Positions 1-9,500 of a DNA stretch of 64,000 bases are shown in pieces. Under the pieces are notes generated by a model. The model saw nothing but the letters and a program-made list of their open reading frames with translations. It did no database searches and was not told where the DNA came from. Location of the stretch: NCBI RefSeq assembly GCF_943193025.1, contig NZ_CALPCQ010000007.1:29857-93856 (forward strand). Direction: 5' to 3'. The stretch comes from Lactobacillus agrestimuris. GTDB lineage: Bacteria > Bacillota > Bacilli > Lactobacillales > Lactobacillaceae. A program made the position numbers and the translations under genes. The first letter of the stretch is position 1. Every line of letters begins with the position of its first letter.

Positions 1-67
1 GACAATTGATAAAGTTGTTGCAGATGGCATTTCAGCAATTAAAAGTCGATTGCCAGAACTTTTTTAA
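1..67 (+). CDS. tmk: Thymidylate kinase, C-terminal end (partial)
   Basis: An open frame enters from the left edge and ends at a TAA at 65-67, leaving only about 21 residues (ending SRLPELF). The tail alone is not diagnostic. The call rests on context: in Lactobacillales and Bacillus tmk directly precedes the darA-holB-yabA-rsmI genes found here, and thymidylate kinases end in a short helix of this kind. If correct, the enzyme phosphorylates dTMP to dTDP. The next gene starts 11 nt downstream, so the two are probably cotranscribed. Confidence 0.55.
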   Translation, partial: TIDKVVADGISAIKSRLPELF

Positions 68-78
68 AGGATGATTAG

Positions 79-399
79 ATGAAATTAATTATTGCCATTG
101 TTCAAAAAGAAGATTCAAATAAACTTCAAGAAACCTTTGTTGAAAATGATATTCGTGCAACTAAATTAGCTACAACTGGAAGTTTTTTAGGGGATGGGAA
201 TACAACTTTTTTGATTGGTACAGAAGATGAAAAGGTTGATTCTATTCTAGAAATAATTAAGGAAAAATCCCAAGTAAGAGAAAGTTTAGTTCAACCTAAT
301 TTACTGGCAACAGGGTTAGAGATGAATCAAATGGTTAAAGTTACAGTCGGAGGAGCAACATGTTTTGTCGTTCCTGTAGATGATTTTAAGCGCTTTTAA
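79..399 (+). CDS. darA: Cyclic-di-AMP receptor, PII-like (DarA/PstA, YaaQ family)
   Basis: This 106-residue protein matches the YaaQ/DarA family in length and pattern: it opens MKLIIAIVQKED and has the glycine-rich loop TTGSFLGDGNTTFLIG around residues 32-47. These proteins are PII-like homotrimers that bind the second messenger cyclic-di-AMP at subunit interfaces, and their downstream partner is largely unknown. It lies between tmk and holB, the conserved Firmicute order, and its stop is 2 nt before holB, so translation is probably coupled. A ribosome site (AAGGATG) precedes the ATG. Family assignment is firm; the physiological role is inferred from homologues. Confidence 0.9.
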   Translation: MKLIIAIVQKEDSNKLQETFVENDIRATKLATTGSFLGDGNTTFLIGTEDEKVDSILEIIKEKSQVRESLVQPNLLATGLEMNQMVKVTVGGATCFVVPVDDFKRF

Positions 400-401
400 A
401 A

Positions 402-1262
402 ATGATTGATATTAATAATATCAGCCGTAAACAGGCTGATTTTTTAGCAAATGCATATAATAAAAATCAATTAGCTCATAGCTACTTGTTCGTTGATAAT
501 GATGAAACTAGAGCCTTAAACACAGCTTACTGGCTAGCCTGCTTATTCAACTGTACCGGTGAAAACAAACCTGACGGAACTTGTATTAATTGCCAGCAGA
601 TCTTGTCAGGAAATCATCCTGATGTTTTATTGGTTAAGCCGGAGGGCAGGCAAACTTTAGGAATCGATCAGATTAGACCACTAAAAGAAGAGTTAGCAAA
701 AAGTCCTGTTGAAAGCACAAGAAGATTTTTCTTAATTAAGGATGCGCAAAAATTAACTTTGCCAGCTGCTAATGCTTTACTTAACTTGCTTGAAGAACCA
801 GTGGCACCAGTAGTTTCAATCTTAATTACTAATAATGTTGATCAAATTTTACCGACGATTCGTTCAAGAACTCAAATTATCAAGTTTAATGAAAATGAAA
901 AAAGAGACGATCGTCAATCAGTTCTAATTGAAAATGGTTTTTCAGTTGAAGAGCTTGAAGAACTAGATGACACTAAGAAGGTTGATCAAGAAATAAAATA
1001 CTTTTATCAAGAATTGCTTGAAAGAAATGATTTGGCCTTGGTAAGCGCACATAAGCTGGTTGATTTAGCTAACACAACAGTTTTGCAAAATTATGTTTTA
1101 CTGATGTTAAAATTATATGCCCAAAAGGATCTAGAAAGTTCAATGAACCAAAGGGCCGGTGCACGTATGCTAGAATATTTAATAGAAATTGATAAAATGA
1201 AATTTAGCAATGTTAATTTTCGCAGTTTATTAGATTATCTTGCTTTAAAATGGAGAAGGTAG
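402..1262 (+). CDS. holB: DNA polymerase III subunit delta'
   Basis: At 286 residues this matches the clamp-loader delta' subunit, which helps load the beta sliding clamp onto primed DNA. The N-terminal AAA+ fold shows a four-cysteine zinc module (CLFNC and CINC, about residues 48-65) but no Walker A lysine motif, as expected for the non-hydrolysing delta' subunit. It keeps the block around NALLNLLEEP and the family's SRC-like motif, here TIRSRTQ with threonine in place of cysteine. The ATG starts 2 nt after darA and the gene is followed closely by yabA, fitting a replication operon. Confidence 0.93.
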   Translation: MIDINNISRKQADFLANAYNKNQLAHSYLFVDNDETRALNTAYWLACLFNCTGENKPDGTCINCQQILSGNHPDVLLVKPEGRQTLGIDQIRPLKEELAKSPVESTRRFFLIKDAQKLTLPAANALLNLLEEPVAPVVSILITNNVDQILPTIRSRTQIIKFNENEKRDDRQSVLIENGFSVEELEELDDTKKVDQEIKYFYQELLERNDLALVSAHKLVDLANTTVLQNYVLLMLKLYAQKDLESSMNQRAGARMLEYLIEIDKMKFSNVNFRSLLDYLALKWRR

Positions 1263-1274
1263 GTGTGCTAAAAG

Positions 1275-1607
1275 ATGGATCCATATTCAAAATTACAAGA
1301 ATTGCATAATTCTATGGAAAAAATGACCAAGACTATCGCAAGTTTGGAAAATGATATTCTTGACACCTTAAAGGAAAATACTGAATTAAAAGTAGAAAAC
1401 CAACTCTTGAGAGAAAAACTTGAAAAGATGACCAAAAAAGGTGAACCTGTTGCGAAAACGCAAAGTGGTTTGGAATCTCTTAGACAAATTTATACATCAG
1501 GTTATCATATTTGTAATATGTATTATGGTTCACATCGTGATCCTAGTTCGGACTGTATGTTTTGTTTAGACATTTTAGATAATTTTGGTGAGAAAAAGAA
1601 ACGATAG
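1275..1607 (+). CDS. yabA: Replication initiation control protein YabA
   Basis: The 110-residue protein has the two-part YabA layout. An N-terminal leucine-zipper coiled coil (about residues 1-55, with regular leucines through LENDILDTLKENTELKVE) is followed by a C-terminal zinc-binding segment with HICN and CMFC. YabA bridges DnaA and the beta clamp DnaN and restrains re-initiation of replication in Bacillus. Its place between holB and rsmI is the classic arrangement. Spacing to the neighbours is 12 and 9 nt, so it belongs to the same transcript. Confidence 0.93.
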   Translation: MDPYSKLQELHNSMEKMTKTIASLENDILDTLKENTELKVENQLLREKLEKMTKKGEPVAKTQSGLESLRQIYTSGYHICNMYYGSHRDPSSDCMFCLDILDNFGEKKKR

Positions 1608-1616
1608 AGGAAAAAG

Positions 1617-2468
1617 ATGAAGCGACAAAGCAGTTATAAAGACGATGGTGGTAAGCTTTATTTAGTGCCAACTCCAATTGGTAATCTTGAGGATATTACA
1701 ATTAGAGCAAAGAATATACTGACGGATGCTGATTATATTGCTGCTGAAGATACTCGAACTAGTGGCATTTTACTTGAAAAGATCGGCGTTCATAATAGAA
1801 TGATTTCTTTTCATAAGTATAATTCTAAGCAAAAAGCACCCGAATTAATTGAATTAATGAAAAAGGGTGCGGTTATTGCAGAAATTAGCGATGCAGGGAT
1901 GCCAGTAATTTCTGACCCTGGCTTTATTTTGGTGGAAGAATGCATTAAAAATGATATTCCAGTTATTCCACTTCCAGGTCCATCAGCCTTTACAACTGCA
2001 TTGATTGCTTCAGGTTTTGACGCTCAGCCGTTTACATATTACGGCTTTTTGCCACGTAAGGCTTCAGAGCAGATTCCCTATTTTGAACAAATGAATAAAT
2101 TTCGTGGTACGTCAATTTTTTATGAATCTCCTCACCGTTTATCAAAGACTTTAGATAATCTGGCCAAAGTGCTTGCACCTGATCGTCAAATTTGTGCAGC
2201 ACGTGAGTTAACTAAGATTCACGAAGAATTTATTCGCGGAAGTATTGAAGAAGTTAACGCCTACTTTAAAGAAAACGATCCGCGTGGAGAATTTGTAGTG
2301 CTAGTATCACCAAATACTGCGGAAGAGAAGCAGTTTTCTTTTGATGAATTGATTAAATTAGTTAATGATTTAGTAGATCAGGGAAAGAGCAAAAAAGATG
2401 CAATTAAGCAGGTAGCTAAAGCACATAATGTTTCCAAGAATGAACTTTATGATGCATATCATCAATAA
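1617..2468 (+). CDS. rsmI: 16S rRNA (cytidine(1402)-2'-O)-methyltransferase
   Basis: This 283-residue SAM-dependent methyltransferase of the tetrapyrrole-methylase fold shows the RsmI signatures LYLVPTPIGNLEDIT near the N terminus, AAEDTRTSG, ISDAGMPVISDPG and PLPGPSAFTTAL. RsmI 2'-O-methylates C1402 in the decoding centre of 16S rRNA together with RsmH. The C-terminal 45 residues (LVDQGKSKKDAIKQVAKAH) form the small helical domain seen in this family. It follows yabA by 9 nt and ends the replication/rRNA block. Confidence 0.95.
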   Translation: MKRQSSYKDDGGKLYLVPTPIGNLEDITIRAKNILTDADYIAAEDTRTSGILLEKIGVHNRMISFHKYNSKQKAPELIELMKKGAVIAEISDAGMPVISDPGFILVEECIKNDIPVIPLPGPSAFTTALIASGFDAQPFTYYGFLPRKASEQIPYFEQMNKFRGTSIFYESPHRLSKTLDNLAKVLAPDRQICAARELTKIHEEFIRGSIEEVNAYFKENDPRGEFVVLVSPNTAEEKQFSFDELIKLVNDLVDQGKSKKDAIKQVAKAHNVSKNELYDAYHQ

Positions 2469-2479
2469 AAAGGTTAAAA

Positions 2480-3217
2480 ATGCAATATAGAGAAAAACAT
2501 CAAATAGAGTTTAGTGAATGTGATGAAAATGCCCATTTGAAATTACCTTCAATGGTTGATTTGATGATGCAAGTTTCTGAACATCAATTAGAAGAAGGTA
2601 ACGCCGGAACTAAGGACTTACTGGCAAAAGGAATGGGCTGGGTTGTTACTCAATATCATTTTGAAATTAAAAATTTACCGGGGCCAACTGATAACGTTGT
2701 ACTAACTACTGAAGCAAGCGGATATAATAAATTTTTTGAATATCGTGATTTTGGTATTGAGGATGAAAATGGTAATGAATTGGTAAGTGTTAAGAGTCAG
2801 TGGGTTTTATTTGATATTAAGAATCGAAAAATGTTACCGGCTGATGAAGAAATGATGAAGTCATTCAATGTGCCTCTTCTTAAAAAGATGCCACGTTTTC
2901 CACGTTTACGACCACAAGACGAATATCAAACCAAACGGCAATATCGGGTACGTTACGATGATTTAGATACTAATCATCATTTAACTAATAGTCACTATTT
3001 TAACTGGTTCATTGACATGCTAGGTCGCGATTTTTTGAAAAGCCATCTTGTTTCAGAAATTGATATCAAATTTGATCAAGAGCTTCATTATGGTGAAGTA
3101 CCATATTCATGTTTAACTCTAGTAGAAAAAGATGACCTCACGACAAGTTATCATGTTATTGTCGATGAGGACAATAATGAAAGAACTGTTTGTGAGCTAA
3201 AATGGCGTAAAATATAA
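2480..3217 (+). CDS. Acyl-[acyl-carrier-protein] thioesterase (FatA-like)
   Basis: This 245-residue protein has two tandem hotdog domains, typical of bacterial acyl-ACP thioesterases related to plant FatA/FatB. The first starts at the N terminus and includes GWVVTQYHFEI; the second begins near residue 155 with YRVRYDDLDTNHHLTNSHYFNW. That second block carries the family's D-x-N-x-H pattern. Such enzymes release free fatty acids from acyl-ACP. It begins 11 nt after rsmI and ends just before a hairpin terminator, so it is probably the last gene of that operon. Acyl-chain preference cannot be read from sequence. Confidence 0.88.
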   Translation: MQYREKHQIEFSECDENAHLKLPSMVDLMMQVSEHQLEEGNAGTKDLLAKGMGWVVTQYHFEIKNLPGPTDNVVLTTEASGYNKFFEYRDFGIEDENGNELVSVKSQWVLFDIKNRKMLPADEEMMKSFNVPLLKKMPRFPRLRPQDEYQTKRQYRVRYDDLDTNHHLTNSHYFNWFIDMLGRDFLKSHLVSEIDIKFDQELHYGEVPYSCLTLVEKDDLTTSYHVIVDEDNNERTVCELKWRKI

Positions 3218-3233
3218 AAAGATATGATTTAAT

Positions 3234-3264
3234 AAAAAGCATGACAATTTGAGTCGTGCTTTTT
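3234..3264 (+). terminator. Rho-independent terminator after the thioesterase gene
   Basis: AAAAAGCATGAC is followed by a 7-nt loop and GTCGTGCTTTTT, giving a 12-bp stem with one G-T pair and a U-rich 3' arm. It sits 16 nt after the thioesterase stop and ends only about 7 nt before the folT ribosome site. It could therefore also lie in the folT leader. Confidence 0.8.
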
Positions 3265-3286
3265 GAATGCGAGAGGAGGACTGGGG

Positions 3287-3820
3287 ATGAATTTAAATAC
3301 GAAACGAATTCGTGGACAAGAATTACGTAAACTAGTCTTGTTAGGCTTAGTTATCGCTATTAAAATTATTTTATCGCAATTTTCTTTTGGTCCAGCTTTT
3401 GTTAAAGTTGGCCTGGGATTTATCGGTAGTGTAATGTTAGGTTACCTATTTGGCCCGATTTGGGGTGCAGTTGGCGGTGGAATTAGTGATTTAGTTTCTT
3501 CAGCCATCTTTGGTAATCAAGGTGGATTCTTTATTGGATTTACTCTAACTGCTATGGTCGGACCATTAATCTATGGTTTGCTTTTCTATAGGAAACCAAT
3601 CAAGATCTGGCGAATTATTGCGGCAACTATTTTAGTAACAGTGATTGTTAACATTCTTTTGAATACTTTATGGATTGCAATTTTATATCATATGGACTTT
3701 AACATTCTTTTACTTCAAAGAATTCCAAAAGAAGCAATTGTGCCATGGATTCAAATGATTATCACCTATTTTGTATTACAGGCCCTTTCTCGTGTTAAAA
3801 TAAGAGCTGATTTTAAGTAA
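3287..3820 (+). CDS. folT: Folate-family ECF transporter substrate-binding membrane protein
   Basis: The ATG at 3287 was chosen because GAGAGGAGG lies 7-15 nt upstream; an upstream TTG at 3263 has no ribosome site and overlaps the terminator arm. The 177-residue protein has about five or six membrane segments and the S-component features of FolT: FGPIWGAVGGGISDL after the second segment, a NTLWIA helix and LQRIPKEA near the C terminus. FolT captures folate and works with the shared ECF module (EcfA1-EcfA2-EcfT), which is not encoded here. Folate is the likely substrate, but S-component specificity is inferred from family resemblance. Confidence 0.82.
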   Translation: MNLNTKRIRGQELRKLVLLGLVIAIKIILSQFSFGPAFVKVGLGFIGSVMLGYLFGPIWGAVGGGISDLVSSAIFGNQGGFFIGFTLTAMVGPLIYGLLFYRKPIKIWRIIAATILVTVIVNILLNTLWIAILYHMDFNILLLQRIPKEAIVPWIQMIITYFVLQALSRVKIRADFK

Positions 3821-3838
3821 AAAGGAACAATAATCTAA

Positions 3839-4579
3839 ATGAAAATTTTAAGTGTTTCAACAGCTACAAGTAATTTAAGTGTAGCTCTCAACAATGATCA
3901 AGAAATAATTGTTGAAAAAAATGAAGAAGACAAACGAAATCATAGTGAACATCTTGATCCAATGATCAATGAAATTTTAAAAGAAAATAATTTGAACTTG
4001 AAGGATATAGATCGCTTTGCAGTCGCAATCGGTCCTGGTTCATATACAGGTTTAAGAATCGGAATTACCACTATTAAAATGTTTGCCAGCATTTTAAACA
4101 AGAGCGTTGTTGGTATTTCAACTTTGGAAGCTATGGCTAAGGCAATTAATGATGATAGTAAATTGATTGTTTCAACAATTGATGCCAGAAACGATAATTA
4201 CTTTGCTGGGGGTTATGTTTTAAAGAATAATCAATTAGAAAATATTATTCCTGATGGGCACTATCATATTGATAAGTTGCTTATTCAAATTGAAGAAGCA
4301 ATCAAAAATAATGATTTGTCTGGCGTAGTTTTTGTTGGTCAAGGAATTGAAAAGCAAGCCGATGTAATTGAAAAAGCAAACATTAAGTTCGAATTTGCTG
4401 AAGGTGATCAAAATAAGGTTCATGCAGGATTAATTGGACAACTTGCAGTGAATGCAGAAGAAGTTGATCCTGATGCTTTGTTACCGCGCTATTTGCGTCG
4501 AACTCAAGCTGAAGTAGATTGGCATAAGAAGACTGGTAAGGAATTTGAGCCAGAAAGTAATTATGTTGAAGAGGTTTAA
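3839..4579 (+). CDS. tsaB: tRNA threonylcarbamoyladenosine biosynthesis protein TsaB
   Basis: This 246-residue protein of the ASKHA-fold YeaZ family opens with MKILSVSTATSNLSVAL and carries the diagnostic AIGPGSYTGLRIG (about residues 63-75). TsaB is the inactive paralogue that pairs with TsaD to place the threonylcarbamoyl group on A37 of ANN-decoding tRNAs. The order tsaB-rimI-tsaD here is the conserved Firmicute arrangement. The gene overlaps the 5' end of rimI, suggesting translational coupling. tsaE and tsaC are not in the window. Confidence 0.93.
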   Translation: MKILSVSTATSNLSVALNNDQEIIVEKNEEDKRNHSEHLDPMINEILKENNLNLKDIDRFAVAIGPGSYTGLRIGITTIKMFASILNKSVVGISTLEAMAKAINDDSKLIVSTIDARNDNYFAGGYVLKNNQLENIIPDGHYHIDKLLIQIEEAIKNNDLSGVVFVGQGIEKQADVIEKANIKFEFAEGDQNKVHAGLIGQLAVNAEEVDPDALLPRYLRRTQAEVDWHKKTGKEFEPESNYVEEV

Positions 4580-5117
4580 TAAATTCCTTCATCCAACTGA
4601 ACATAAAGTTAATAAGATTGATTTTACTCCATTTGTGATGAGGGTTGACGATAAAGTCTTACAAGTTATGCGAGCTACTAATAATGATATTCCTGGTTTA
4701 TTGTTATTGGAAAAAGAAGTTTACTCTGGCAAAACTCCATGGAGTGAAGGGGCTTTTGAATCAGAATTGAGTAAGACAGAAAACTCATTATATTTAGTTG
4801 TATACTATGAATCTGAATTAATTGCAATGATTGGTGCCCGCTTTTTTAACCGGGAAACACATATTACCAATATTGCGGTAGCACTTGAGTTTCAAGGGAA
4901 ACATATTGGAACAGACTTATTAGAACTAGTTATTGAACGTGCAAAAGCCAATAAGCATGAATGTGTCAGTTTAGAAGTTAATATTGAGAATGAGCAGGCT
5001 AAGAGGTTATATCGTCATTTAGGCTTTAAGGATATGTTTATTCGAAAAAATTATTATCAAGATACTAATACTGATGCGATTAATATGGTTCTATGGCTTA
5101 ATAAAAACAAAAAATAA
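4563..5117 (+). CDS. rimI: Ribosomal-protein-alanine N-acetyltransferase (GNAT family)
   Basis: A GNAT acetyltransferase domain fills most of the protein, with acetyl-CoA loop residues in ALEFQGKHIGTDLL and the C-terminal pattern VNIENEQAKRLYRHLGF. RimI acetylates the N-terminal alanine of ribosomal protein S18. The ATG at 4563, overlapping tsaB by 17 nt, is preferred to a TTG at 4545; neither has a strong ribosome site. About 40 residues precede the GNAT domain (MLKRFNKFLHPTEHKV onwards), longer than in E. coli RimI. Position between tsaB and tsaD supports the call; the substrate is inferred. Confidence 0.85.
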   Translation: MLKRFNKFLHPTEHKVNKIDFTPFVMRVDDKVLQVMRATNNDIPGLLLLEKEVYSGKTPWSEGAFESELSKTENSLYLVVYYESELIAMIGARFFNRETHITNIAVALEFQGKHIGTDLLELVIERAKANKHECVSLEVNIENEQAKRLYRHLGFKDMFIRKNYYQDTNTDAINMVLWLNKNKK

Positions 5118-5138
5118 TTAAAGAAAGAAGTTTATGCT

Positions 5139-6188
5139 GTGAGCGAGAAAAAAGACGTTAGAATTTTAGCTTATGAAAGTTCTTGTGATGAAACTTCAAC
5201 AGCTGTAATTAAAAATGGTACAGATATCGAAAGTTTAATTATTGCGACACAAATTAAGAGTCATCAACGTTTCGGCGGGGTGGTACCAGAGGTTGCTAGT
5301 CGTCACCATATTGAAGTCATTAGCCAAATCACTAAAGAAGCTTTGGAAGAAGCAAATGTAACTTGGGATGATATTGATGCAATTGCTGTAACTAAGGGAC
5401 CAGGTCTTGTTGGTGCACTTTTAATCGGAGTTAGCGCCGCAAAAGCTGCTTCTATGGCAACTGGTATTCCACTTATTGGAGTTGATCATATCATGGGACA
5501 TATTATGGCGGCTCAATTAAAGGATACAATTGAATATCCTGCATTGGCTTTGCAAGTTTCAGGTGGACATACTGAGATTGTTCTAATGAAGGATCCTGTT
5601 CACTTTGAAATTGTTGGCGATACTCGTGATGATGCCGCTGGTGAAGCGTATGACAAGATTGGTCGTGTGCTTGGAGTAAACTATCCAGCAGGTAAGACAA
5701 TTGATGCATGGGCACATGAAGGAAAGGATACTTTTAACTTCCCACGAGCAATGATGGAAGATGATGATTATGATTTTTCATTCTCTGGACTTAAGAGTGC
5801 CTTTATCAATACTTGTCACCATGCTGACCAGATTCATGAAAAGTTAAACAAGTATGATTTGGCAGCAAGTTTTCAAGCCGCTGTAGTTGATGTTTTGGCT
5901 CATAAAACTATCCGTGCAATTAAAGAATATCAGCCTAAGACATTCATTATGGGTGGTGGAGTTGCTGCTAATAAGGGCCTTCGCGAAAGAATGAGTGCCG
6001 AAATCGAAAAATTACTCAAGGATATTAAACCAAAGGTAATTTTGCCTGAACTTAAGTTGTGTGGAGATAATGCTGCGATGATTGGTGCCGCTGCATATAA
6101 TTTATATAAAGATGGTCAATTTGCTGATATGACGCTTAATGCTGATCCATCACTTGAATTGCCATATACTGAAAGCATGTTAAAATAG
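5139..6188 (+). CDS. tsaD: tRNA N6-adenosine threonylcarbamoyltransferase
   Basis: This 349-residue catalytic subunit of the t6A-forming complex shows the Kae1/TsaD marks: [11 protein letters not shown] at the N terminus, the metal-binding segment [10 protein letters not shown] (about 51-60), the central [10 protein letters not shown] and [13 protein letters not shown] in the C-terminal half. It starts with GTG because the nearby ATG at 5134 reaches a stop within three codons; AGAAAGAAG lies upstream. It closes the tsaB-rimI-tsaD block and is followed by a strong terminator. Confidence 0.95.
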   Translation: MSEKKDVRILAYESSCDETSTAVIKNGTDIESLIIATQIKSHQRFGGVVPEVASRHHIEVISQITKEALEEANVTWDDIDAIAVTKGPGLVGALLIGVSAAKAASMATGIPLIGVDHIMGHIMAAQLKDTIEYPALALQVSGGHTEIVLMKDPVHFEIVGDTRDDAAGEAYDKIGRVLGVNYPAGKTIDAWAHEGKDTFNFPRAMMEDDDYDFSFSGLKSAFINTCHHADQIHEKLNKYDLAASFQAAVVDVLAHKTIRAIKEYQPKTFIMGGGVAANKGLRERMSAEIEKLLKDIKPKVILPELKLCGDNAAMIGAAAYNLYKDGQFADMTLNADPSLELPYTESMLK

Positions 6189-6248
6189 CAAAGAAGATGC
6201 TTTTTGATTACCACTATCATTGAAATTTTAAAAAACGTGAATTAAATT

Positions 6249-6280
6249 AGGACCAAGCTTAAAAACTTGGTCCTTTTATT
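6249..6280 (+). terminator. Rho-independent terminator after tsaD
   Basis: AGGACCAAG pairs perfectly with CTTGGTCCT around an 8-nt loop, followed by TTTTATT. It closes the tsaB-rimI-tsaD unit. Confidence 0.88.
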
Positions 6281-6509
6281 GTATTAAGTTGTGAAAAAGG
6301 AATAAAATTAAAATGATAGATAAAATAGGTTTAATTATAAAGATAAGCAGTAAAGAGAATTATAAAAAATCTATTAAATCACAATCTTTGAAGACCAAGA
6401 TTGTATAAAATAAAAAACAATATGATAAAATTTAATAAAAAAACACATGATGGAATTTAAATAGTAAGAAAACAATATTTAGTATAGATTTAGAGAAAAA
6501 TAGGGGAAA
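6281..6509 (+). promoter_or_regulatory. Very AT-rich leader of the giant adhesin gene
   Basis: Together with the tsaD terminator this is a gene-free stretch of about 320 nt. It is strongly A/T biased with A-tracts. One clean inverted repeat stands out: ACAATCTT (6381-6388) and AAGATTGT (6397-6404), separated by 8 nt and followed by TATAAAATAAAA. A ribosome site (TAGGGGAAA) lies just before the start codon. A promoter is expected, but no convincing -35/-10 pair could be placed, so its position is left open. The inverted repeat could be an operator or simply a weak hairpin. Confidence 0.4.
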
Positions 6510-9500
6510 ATGATGAAGAGATTATCTCGTAAAAATACTTTAGAAAGGGAAAAAAGTACTGGTCAAGTACGTCAACATTTCTCTTTTAGAAAACTTAATT
6601 CTGGTTTGTTGGTGTCAGCTGCAATTGGTGCATTTTTAATTTTTGATAATAATACTGTGCATGCGGCTACTGGGCTCGATGAAGGTTCAAATGATGCAGT
6701 TTCAGCAGAAGAAAATCAAAATTCTGAAAGTGAAAAAATTCAACAAAAAGAAGTACCTTTATCAGGCAATAATAGTCAAAGTAAAAATGATGATATTCAA
6801 AATAATAAGAACGAATCTAAAAAGAGTGTAGAGGATTCAGCTGAGCAAAATCAACAAGTAACTTCGAATGTTGTTAAAAGTTCTGACTTAGGTAAGGCAG
6901 ACAATCAAGTCAAAAATGTGAATGGGGATACTGTTCAAAGTAAGGAAACAGAAGATAGTGCTGAAACTAATGAAGTAAGAGTTGCGGATTTGATCTCAGG
7001 AACTACTAAAGAAGGTAAGTCTTTAACTAATTTAAAGGCTTCTTTAGCGCAAAAGTCTACTTCTTCACTTCCAACTCCTACAGTGTCGGATGATATGTAT
7101 GTTTCTACTTCAGACGGTAGAGCAGAAATGATTATAAATAATAATAAAGTAGGGAATGTAGAAGGAAAGAACAATATTACACTTCAACTTGATACTAATG
7201 GTGCTGGAAAATACGTTATAACTATTCCCGATGGAATCTACGACATAAAAACTGATCCTCTCGATCCAAATTATGGAACAAAGACTGTTTCCCTTGATGG
7301 AAGAACTTTTACTTACGATATTACTTATGATGGTCTTGTTAAAATCCCTATTACACTTACCACTAAAACTAATTATGCTGGTGAACCAACTCCACTAGCT
7401 GATATTGGTGAAACTCAAAAAAAGATTACTTGGTCAGTTGATGGTGTTGAACAAACACCACTTACATTTACTCAAACAATTAAACCTGAATGGAACCCTC
7501 AATCACCTGTACGAACTAATCCTGATCCTACAAATGTAAAAGGGGTACCAGTAAATACAAATGTTACCTATACTTTTAAAGTAAATGAAACACCTGGAGT
7601 AAATTCAGATGGCTATGCGTCAAATATTGTTAATAGTGCCGTTAATTATGGAACTACAATCACTATTCCAGTACCCGATGGATTTATTTTAGATGAAGCT
7701 GCCACTAAGTCATTAAATGGCTTCACAGAACAGTACAAAACAACTATTACTCAGCCAAATGGTAAAGGAACCGATATTATTATTGAAGTACCTAAGGGAG
7801 CAGGAAAACAATACTGGAATCAAGAAAATATTCCTGGATATCAATTAGCAGGAAGATATGATATTCCTCAACCAGAAAAAGATTTAATAGTTTCAGCAGA
7901 TAAACCAATTACTATTGTGCAGAAATTGGGTGATGGTGCTAATGCACAAACAATGGAAGCTACCGTGCCATCGTTTACTGATACGATTATTGGTAAAGAG
8001 ACTAGTATTCCACTTGGAGATTTTAGTCCGACAATTGCAGAGGCTTATGGCGGTAATAACAATATTTTACCAGTAACAAAAAATGATATAGTAGTAAACT
8101 ACTTTGGTTTTACAAATAGTACTATCTTTTCATATAAAGATGATATGAAAATCAAAGTTGATTTTCCTGATGGGTTAACAGTAAATAAAATCAGTACACC
8201 CCATACTTCTGATAATTTACCTGGTACAACAAGTTATGCTTATACTTTTACTTTAACTGATGGAACTACATTGAGTGGAACAGTAGCAGCCGGTGAAAGT
8301 GTAAGTGTACCAGAAGGCGGTAATATTCAATCGGCAGTCTTTACTCCTAATGAGGTTGCCATTGGGGCACAAACTTCTGCTTTACCTGCAAATGATCTTA
8401 GAAGTCAAAATACCAGTGTAAACGCCTTTATTGCCTATGGTCATGCGAATGAAAAATATCAAAATGGGGATGCAATTCCAAATGGAGCACAATTAGAAAC
8501 TACAGTTTCTATCAGTAGTACTGCTACTGGAGATAAAACTTGGATAGCTAAGCAGAGGCAACAGGTTGTGTTACCGGAGAATCTAACAAGTTATTTAAAT
8601 GCCTTTGCTTGGCAAGGTAATACGCAGAGTAGTCAGCAAAATTCAGGATATATTTCTGTTACTTATGGTGTAAATAATACAACTACTACACTTAATATTT
8701 ATGAGCCAATATTCTACTACGTAATTCCTGCTACTACTAATGTAACGTCACCTCTTTCTTTACAAGTACCTAATGTGAATGGAGATTCTACTGCCACGCC
8801 GAAAGTTACTTCATTTTTAGCTGATGATGGAAGAACCGTTGTCAAAATAGATTACACTGGCACTAAGTATTACTTTAATGCCGGTATGAATGCAAATACA
8901 GAGGTTGCGTTAAATAATAATGCTGATGCTACAAATGGCTCTTCTCCATGGGATATTTATATAGTTAGTTCAACTACTAAACTAGCAAATACGGAATATT
9001 CTGACAGCACAAAAAATAATTTTTCAACCAATTCAGCGACTAATCCATTTGATACTTCTTGGGTGCAAGGTAATGTAAATAATCTTTATCACCTCGGCGG
9101 AGGAACATGGACTATTCAACAGATTGCAGGAATTACAACTGCCCCAATGATTAAAGGTAATCAGAATTCGGATTATACCAACCAAGGAACATCGAATGAT
9201 AAAGGCTCGCCTAAGATAGATATATCAGTATCAGTTCCTAATGGATTAACTAGCAGTGTAACAAATGGAAATGCTTATATTTCTGTACCTCAAACATCTC
9301 TTGGTTCTGGTTTTGACTTTGAATTAAGTGGTCCAGCTACTTTTGAAAAGTATCCTGGAGATGTACAAGCACCTTATACCGTTACTTATTCTGACGAAAC
9401 ATTTGATCTCTATAGTGGTAGTGAACCAAATGCAGATGCCTTTAAAACAGAGGATCAAGTTACTGATTGGTCTAAAATTAAAACTATCAAGGTTTCCATT

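Noticed and set aside
3221..3286. Tetrahydrofolate riboswitch before folT
   Set aside because: The gap is too short and contains only a simple terminator hairpin and ribosome site.
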